Below, one piece after another: positions 63,874-64,000 of a stretch of DNA of 64,000 bases. The stretch is from Arthrobacter sp. C9C5 (lineage in GTDB: Bacteria > Actinomycetota > Actinomycetes > Actinomycetales > Micrococcaceae). Each line of letters begins with the position of its first letter. The first letter of the stretch is position 1. A model generated the notes under the pieces. That model was not told where the DNA came from, did not search any database, and was given only the letters and a program-made list of their open reading frames with translations. The position numbers were made by a program, and so were the translations under genes. The stretch is from contig NZ_JABFMX010000015.1 of assembly GCF_013359735.1 (NCBI RefSeq), forward strand, positions 39,049 through 103,048. The letters are read 5' to 3'.

Positions 63874-64000
63874 AAATACATCGCAGCGAAGAAATGCGGA
63901 ACAAAAAGAAATTCACCGAGTGAATTGTTTCGAGAAGTATTCGAATGTGTCTGTTGTTTGAGAACTCAATAGTGTGCCAAGTTTGTTGATACCAATTTAT
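63874..64000 (+). other. Pre-16S rRNA leader (5' end of an rrn operon)
   Basis: Contains an AATTCAC-CGA-GTGAATT hairpin (63910-63926) and, from about 63953, GTTTGAGAACTCAATAGTGT followed by GCCAAGTTTG, the conserved actinobacterial pre-16S leader element (antitermination/processing region). The mature 16S gene is not reached before the window ends. Confidence 0.85.

Noticed and set aside
63645..63881. A 78-codon minus-strand frame rich in His, Phe and Ile
   Set aside because: It spans the tyrS terminator and the A/T-rich rRNA promoter region; the unusual composition reflects local A/T content, not a gene.

Overview
The window comes from a high-GC actinobacterium, most likely of the Arthrobacter/Pseudarthrobacter group (Micrococcaceae). 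The evidence is the strong G/C third-codon bias, many GTG/TTG starts, many predicted leaderless genes, and gene order matching the conserved actinobacterial chromosome core (recA-recX-miaB-miaA-dapF-hflX-lexA, then infC-rpmI-rplT-tsnR, pheST, argCJBDFRGH, mpg, tyrS). It reads as core chromosome: I see no insertion sequence, prophage, CRISPR array or tRNA gene.

Bases 1-13.7 kb form a DNA-damage and stress block: the cinA end, clgR-like regulator, MarR regulator, DUF3046 protein, recA (with both a LexA box and a PafBC-type promoter), recX, the tRNA-modifying pair miaB/miaA, dapF, an RsmC-like methyltransferase, hflX behind a long leader with a six-codon upstream ORF, a DinG-like Fe-S helicase, and lexA divergent from a LysM membrane protein placed like the SOS division inhibitor YneA/ChiZ. 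From 13.8 to 19.6 kb lie hisC-hisB-hisH-small membrane protein-priA, then an SseB-like protein and an MFS transporter. From 19.8 to 23.5 kb is the translation cluster (DUF1844 protein, infC with an ATT start and a terminator-like leader hairpin, rpmI, rplT, rRNA methyltransferase).

From 23.6 to 32.9 kb is a mixed region: GlsB-like membrane protein, cation transporter, MFS exporter, Nudix hydrolase, the three-gene proton-translocating transhydrogenase pntAA-pntAB-pntB, an SOS-box-controlled radical SAM protein ending in a putative sliding-clamp peptide, pyroglutamyl peptidase, a SIMPL protein and a zincin-like hypothetical. pheS-pheT follow (33-36.7 kb).

The most notable accessory locus is 36.8-43.9 kb: an Sfp-type phosphopantetheinyl transferase, then on the minus strand quinone oxidoreductase -> Pls/PosA-type single-module peptide synthetase (about 1322 aa) -> M1 metallopeptidase. 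The synthetase has the full epsilon-poly-L-lysine synthetase layout, and its adenylation pocket read by eye is lysine-like, so the locus looks like a homopoly(amino acid) production unit with its activating enzyme and a paired peptidase.

After a fatty-acid desaturase comes the complete arginine operon argCJBDFRGH (45.3-54.1 kb) behind an ArgR-like operator, ending at a nested inverted-repeat element. The last 10 kb carry a PNPOx-family protein, a mycothiol-type DinB-like protein, the alkylation-repair genes ada-alkA, ogt and mpg, a hypothetical gene, apt, helD and tyrS with a strong terminator. The final bases hold an rRNA promoter and the pre-16S leader, so an rrn operon starts just past the right edge.
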